This document shows positions 2,991 to 6,048 of a stretch of 6,048 bases of DNA, in pieces; position 1 is the first letter of the stretch, and the number at the start of each line of letters is the position of its first letter. The notes below the pieces were generated by a model. It was not told the origin of the DNA and did no database searches. It worked only from the letters and a program-made list of their open reading frames with translations. The stretch comes from JAVZGQ01 sp038998365 (lineage in GTDB: Archaea > Aenigmatarchaeota > Aenigmatarchaeia > CG10238-14 > SCSR01). The position numbers and the translations under genes were made by a program. The stretch covers positions 1-6,048 of the forward strand of contig JAVZHJ010000037.1 of assembly GCA_038998365.1 (NCBI GenBank), given 5' to 3'.

Positions 2991-5603
2991 ATGGTTGAAG
3001 AAGATTTTTCGATAATTACAGAAACCGTTATAGGAAGAACGAGAGAAGATTATAAGAAATTTGGTTTGAGAGCTACAGGCTACATAGGTAAGCATATTGT
3101 AGGGACAGGAGAAGAAACTCATCTAACAACAAAAGTTTTGATTGACTTGATCAAGCCCCATGTTATTTTGTGCTCCGGAAAACGCGGCTCTGGCAAAAGC
3201 TACTCGGCTACAGTTATTCTAGAAGAATTTTGTCAACTTGAAGAAGAGTTCAGACAAAAGCTTGCTTTTGTTGTTGTTGATCCTATGGGAATATACTGGA
3301 GCATGAAGTTTCCAAATGAACAGCAAGTAGCTTTACTTAAAGAATGGAACCTTGAGCCAAAAGGCTTCAAAGATTTTGTTCGTGTTTTTGTTCCTGCAAA
3401 ACAGAAAGAAGATTATGAAAGAGCGGGAATTCCTGTAGATGGGACAATTTTGATTTCTCTTAGAGAATTTTCAGCAGAAGATTTGATTTTGGCTTTTGGT
3501 TTGAAGAGAACGGAAGAAATTTCCATAGCCTTGGAAAAAAACTTTAACAAGCTTTTAGCTTCTGGTCAAGCTTTTGGTTTTGAAGAGCTGATAGAAGAAG
3601 TAAGGAAAGATAGTGAGACAAGAATAGAGATTAAGAATGCTTTGATAAGCTTGCTTCAAGTTGTTGCTCAATGGGGGCTAATAGCTAAGGAAGGAATTAA
3701 GCTTGAAGATTTGGTTCAAGCAGGAAAGGTTACTGTTATTGATCTATCGAGAATGCCTTCTTTTGAGCTAAGAAGCTTGCTTGTTGCTTTGCTCGCGAGA
3801 AAAATTTATTTCACTAGAGTGCTAGCAAGAAAAGAGGAAGAGAGGGTTAAAATAGAAGGCGGTAAGCCCGAGATAACTTTTCCAATAACTTGGTTTGTGT
3901 TGGAAGAATGCCTTCCCTTTAATGCTAAAGTCGTAACCAACGAAGGTATCATACCGATTGGTGAGTTGGTTAGAAGACATAAGAACGGTGAAAATTTTAA
4001 AGTCCTTTCTTACGATAAAAATACGGGCGAATACGGTTATTATGATGTTGTCAAATCTTTTGAAATTTCTCCTAGAGAATTGCTAAAAATAAAAACCGAG
4101 ACCGGAAAAGAAATCAAATGCACTCCAGACCATTTAGTCTTATCAAAGAATGGGTTCATTAGCGCAAAAGATGCTGAATGGATAGCAGCACCTTTAACCT
4201 ACCCTTATAGCCAAGAAAAAAAATTAATCATAGCCAGAATTATTGGACATTTGTACGGTGATGGTTGGTTATCAAAGGAAGAAGTTGGTTTTAGCGGGAG
4301 TGAAGATAGAGACTTATTGTTAATAAAAAACGATCTTTCTCATTTGGGATTTAGTTCTAGCAATATTTATGAGCGAGAATGTGAATCAGAAGTTAAGACC
4401 ATAGATGGAAAGAAATTTAAGATAAAAGGAAGGGGAAAATATTTCTCTTCAAGCAAAAAAGCACAACAGTTTTTTTCAACTCTTGGTGTGACGATAGGCA
4501 ATAAAACAACTCAAAATTTTTTGTTGCCAAAATGGCTTATGGAGAGCAGTAAAGAAGAAAAAGCAGAATTTCTTGCAGCTCTCATGGGTAGCGATGGTTA
4601 TCTCCAATCTTCAATGAAAAAATCCCCACAATCTTTCCCACCGATAAGAATTACTTTTAATAAAGTAGAAGAAGTAAAGCAAAGTGGGCTAGAATATGCA
4701 AATCAGTTGAAACAACTCTTTGAAGATTTAGGAATAAAAGTAAGTAGGATAAGTATAACAAAAGGCAACATAAGAAAGGACGGCAAAAAAACTTTAAAGT
4801 TCGTGATAACTCTTTCTAATAGTATACCCAACATGATTAAGTTTTTAGAAAAAGTAGGCTTTAGGTATTGTGAAAAAAAAGAAATTGAAGCAAGAAAAAT
4901 GTTGGCCTACTTGAAAGCTAAAATCCAAGCCATTGAAGAGAGAAAAAATTTATACAAGAAAGTAATTGGCCTATGGAAAAAAGGCTATTCTCAGCGCAAA
5001 ATTTCAAAGATTACGGGGATAAGTAGACCAGTGATAAAGAGGTGGATATCTGGAAGCACTAAACTAAGAGCTTACACATTTCCTTCTTACAAAGATTGGA
5101 TTAAAAAAAGATGTAAAAATAATTTAGTTTTTGAAAGAATAGTGGATAAGAGATTTTTAAAACCAGAGCCGCTTTTTGACATAACTGTTGCTGAAGTTCA
5201 CAATTTTATTTCTGATGGTTTTATCGTCCACAATTGCCATAATTTCATTCCTTCTGATCGTGATGTAGCTTCAAGTGATGCAATTAAAAGACTTGCAAAA
5301 GAAGGGAGAGAGCCTGGGATTGGCCTTTTAGTTATAACTCAAATGCCCGCTAAAGTGCATCAAGATATTTTGAGTCAGTGTGACCTAGTGATTTCTTTCA
5401 GGCTTACAAGCAAGGATGATTTGCAAGCTCTTCACATAGTTTATCAATCTTATATGCAAGAAGAACTTGAGAAATTTATAAATAAATTACCACGATGGCC
5501 AGGTTCTTGTATAGTGCTTGATGATGTAGCTGAAAAAATTTTTATAGTGAATATTCGTCCTCGTCTCTCGTGGCATGCCGGAGCGACGGCAACTCTTGTG
5601 TAA
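2991..5603 (+). CDS. HerA/DUF87-type ATPase precursor interrupted by an intein
   Basis: Predicted hexameric DNA-translocating ATPase of the HerA/FtsK/VirB4 superfamily. The 870-residue precursor is 428 residues of ATPase plus a 442-residue intein (residues 307-748). Extein landmarks: a reduced N-terminal region with 'GYIGKHIVGTGEETHLTTK', Walker A GKRGSGKS (63-70), 'VVVDPMGIYWSMKF' about 94-107, and Walker B 'WFVLEE' ending at residue 306, which continues after splicing as CHNF (749-752), equivalent to the HerA 'DEAHNF' motif. After it come 'EGREPGIGLLVITQMP' (771-786), the sensor region with the polar Gln of the RecA core, and 'CDLVISFRLTSKDD'. The first Walker B acid is Glu where Asp is usual. 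Archaeal HerA often works with NurA, Mre11 and Rad50 in DNA-end resection, but none of these is in the window, so a general DNA-pumping or conjugation-like role is equally possible. Short for HerA (usually about 500), mainly at the N-terminal barrel. Confidence 0.88.
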   Translation: MVEEDFSIITETVIGRTREDYKKFGLRATGYIGKHIVGTGEETHLTTKVLIDLIKPHVILCSGKRGSGKSYSATVILEEFCQLEEEFRQKLAFVVVDPMGIYWSMKFPNEQQVALLKEWNLEPKGFKDFVRVFVPAKQKEDYERAGIPVDGTILISLREFSAEDLILAFGLKRTEEISIALEKNFNKLLASGQAFGFEELIEEVRKDSETRIEIKNALISLLQVVAQWGLIAKEGIKLEDLVQAGKVTVIDLSRMPSFELRSLLVALLARKIYFTRVLARKEEERVKIEGGKPEITFPITWFVLEECLPFNAKVVTNEGIIPIGELVRRHKNGENFKVLSYDKNTGEYGYYDVVKSFEISPRELLKIKTETGKEIKCTPDHLVLSKNGFISAKDAEWIAAPLTYPYSQEKKLIIARIIGHLYGDGWLSKEEVGFSGSEDRDLLLIKNDLSHLGFSSSNIYERECESEVKTIDGKKFKIKGRGKYFSSSKKAQQFFSTLGVTIGNKTTQNFLLPKWLMESSKEEKAEFLAALMGSDGYLQSSMKKSPQSFPPIRITFNKVEEVKQSGLEYANQLKQLFEDLGIKVSRISITKGNIRKDGKKTLKFVITLSNSIPNMIKFLEKVGFRYCEKKEIEARKMLAYLKAKIQAIEERKNLYKKVIGLWKKGYSQRKISKITGISRPVIKRWISGSTKLRAYTFPSYKDWIKKRCKNNLVFERIVDKRFLKPEPLFDITVAEVHNFISDGFIVHNCHNFIPSDRDVASSDAIKRLAKEGREPGIGLLVITQMPAKVHQDILSQCDLVISFRLTSKDDLQALHIVYQSYMQEELEKFINKLPRWPGSCIVLDDVAEKIFIVNIRPRLSWHAGATATLV
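3909..5234 (+). mobile_element. Intein with LAGLIDADG endonuclease and HTH, in the Walker B of the HerA-like ATPase
   Basis: In-frame protein-splicing element of 442 residues. Numbering within the intein: block A starts at Cys1 (CLPFNAKVVTNEG); block B has the TPDH motif at 72-75; LAGLIDADG block C is IIGHLYGDGW (111-120) and block E is FLAALMGSDG (221-230), each with its metal-binding Asp (D118, D229); block F is LFDITVAEVHNF (422-433); block G ends FISDGFIVHN with the His-Asn pair at 441-442, followed by Cys as the +1 extein residue. All residues needed for canonical class 1 splicing are therefore present. An additional HTH-like segment lies at about 347-381 ('GYSQRKISKITGISRPVIKR'), between the endonuclease core and the C-terminal splicing half. 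The endonuclease looks active, so the element is probably still mobile. Confidence 0.95.
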
Positions 5604-6048
5604 AACTATTCAAATTAGTATTTTTTACCCATTTTTTAAATTCATTAATTTTAGGTTCTATTTCTTCCCAATTTTTACCATAATTTTCTAATATAAACTT
5701 CATTTTCCAGATTTTTTCTGCATGTTTTGATAAATTCAATAAAATTTTTGCTAGTTTTAGAACACCCTTCTGATGATATAGATTTAAGCGATACATATCA
5801 AGATTGCACTTTCCAAATGTTTTTTGGTAACCTTTCTTATTTGCTAGCCCTAGTCTAGGCCTAAAATCTAATTGTTCTAATTTGTTTTTTATTTGGTTTA
5901 AAATAATTTTATCACCACTAATAATTTGAAATCTTACATGAGCTTTTTTACAGTTTTTTTGTTCTCCAAATATTCCAACATGCTTCGCAATCAGCGTACC
6001 CAGCCAAAAATGCATAAAAGTAACCTACCTTATTCAAAATCCATTAGG
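5542..6048 (-). pseudogene. Decayed LAGLIDADG homing endonuclease, frameshifted, runs off right edge
   Basis: The minus strand encodes a recognisable single-motif-type LAGLIDADG protein in two frames. One frame (about 6043 to 5955) reads WILNKVGYFYAFLAGYADCE with LAGYADCE as a LAGLIDADG motif and its Asp kept. It hits a stop just after a run of seven A (plus-strand T at 5954-5960). The second frame continues AHVRFQIISGDKIILNQIK, then 'NLDMYRLNLYHQKGV', 'LSKHAEKIWKMKFILE' and 'WEEIEPKINEFKKW', the usual order for the C-terminal half of such a domain. Removing one A from the run joins the frames. The open second frame has an ATG at 6015 that yields a meaningless N-terminus (MHFWLGTLIAKH), so it is not a real start. 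An in-frame TAA at 6044-6046 marks further damage or a start nearby (TTG at 6035-6037). The frame's last 20 or so codons overlap the 3' end of the HerA-like gene antisense and match no family. The frameshift could also be a homopolymer sequencing error. Confidence 0.8.
5621..5637 (+). terminator. Possible T-tract terminator of the HerA-like gene
   Basis: Two runs of six T (5621-5626 and 5632-5637) follow the stop codon at 5601-5603 by 17 and 28 bases. Archaeal termination commonly uses such U-tracts without a hairpin. The same bases encode the lysine-rich end of the antisense endonuclease remnant, so the T-runs may be incidental. Confidence 0.4.

Noticed and set aside
3909..5234. A group I or archaeal BHB intron in the HerA-like gene
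   Set aside because: The whole insert is open in frame with both exteins and has complete protein-splicing blocks A, B, F and G, so it is an intein.
2991..5603. A NurA-HerA DNA-resection operon
   Set aside because: No NurA, Mre11 or Rad50 gene is present beside the ATPase, so naming it bona fide HerA would go beyond the evidence.
5542..6015. Treating the 157-codon minus-strand frame as an intact protein starting at 6015
   Set aside because: Its first 20 or so residues are out of frame with the LAGLIDADG motif, which is intact in the neighbouring frame, so the frame is a frameshifted remnant.
1..6048. CRISPR array, insertion-sequence ends or tandem repeats
   Set aside because: No regularly spaced repeats and no transposase or terminal inverted repeats were seen; the only notable direct repeat is the 17-mer shared by the tRNA D arms.

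Overview
The window comes from an AT-rich, compact archaeal genome. The evidence is a set of archaeal/eukaryotic-type proteins with no bacterial counterparts (eS19, eL43, RNA polymerase subunit RpoP/Rpb12, PDCD5, prefoldin beta, RNase P protein 4), two intron-less tRNA-Pro genes without encoded CCA, and TATA-like boxes about 26 bp upstream of several starts. Low GC and very short proteins suggest a DPANN-type lineage, but that placement is inference and the phylum cannot be fixed from this window.

Minus strand, 1 to 1995, is a conventional information-processing block. Reading in the direction of transcription it runs tRNA-Pro(UGG), RNase P protein 4 (RNP4), a small two-helix membrane protein, then (after a promoter) eS19, PDCD5 homologue, eL43, RpoP and prefoldin beta, which runs off the left edge. 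Most junctions are stop/start overlaps or gaps of a few bases, and most of these genes carry GGTG-type Shine-Dalgarno sequences.

From 1998 to the right edge the window is dominated by LAGLIDADG homing-endonuclease sequence. A free-standing HTH plus double-LAGLIDADG endonuclease (1998-2804, minus) fills the space between tRNA-Pro(GGG) and tRNA-Pro(UGG), its stop codon 2 bp from the tRNA-Pro(UGG) 5' end. A divergent gene (2991-5603, plus) encodes a HerA/DUF87-type ATPase interrupted by a 442-residue intein that sits inside the Walker B motif and carries its own two LAGLIDADG motifs and an HTH. Just past that gene, on the opposite strand, lies a decayed third LAGLIDADG protein with a frameshift in a 7-base homopolymer.

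The most notable features are therefore the clustering of three separate, differently packaged homing-endonuclease genes within about 4 kb around the tRNA-Pro pair and the HerA-like gene, and the intein that makes the ATPase active site dependent on protein splicing. The left half is ordinary core archaeal gene content with slightly altered local gene order.
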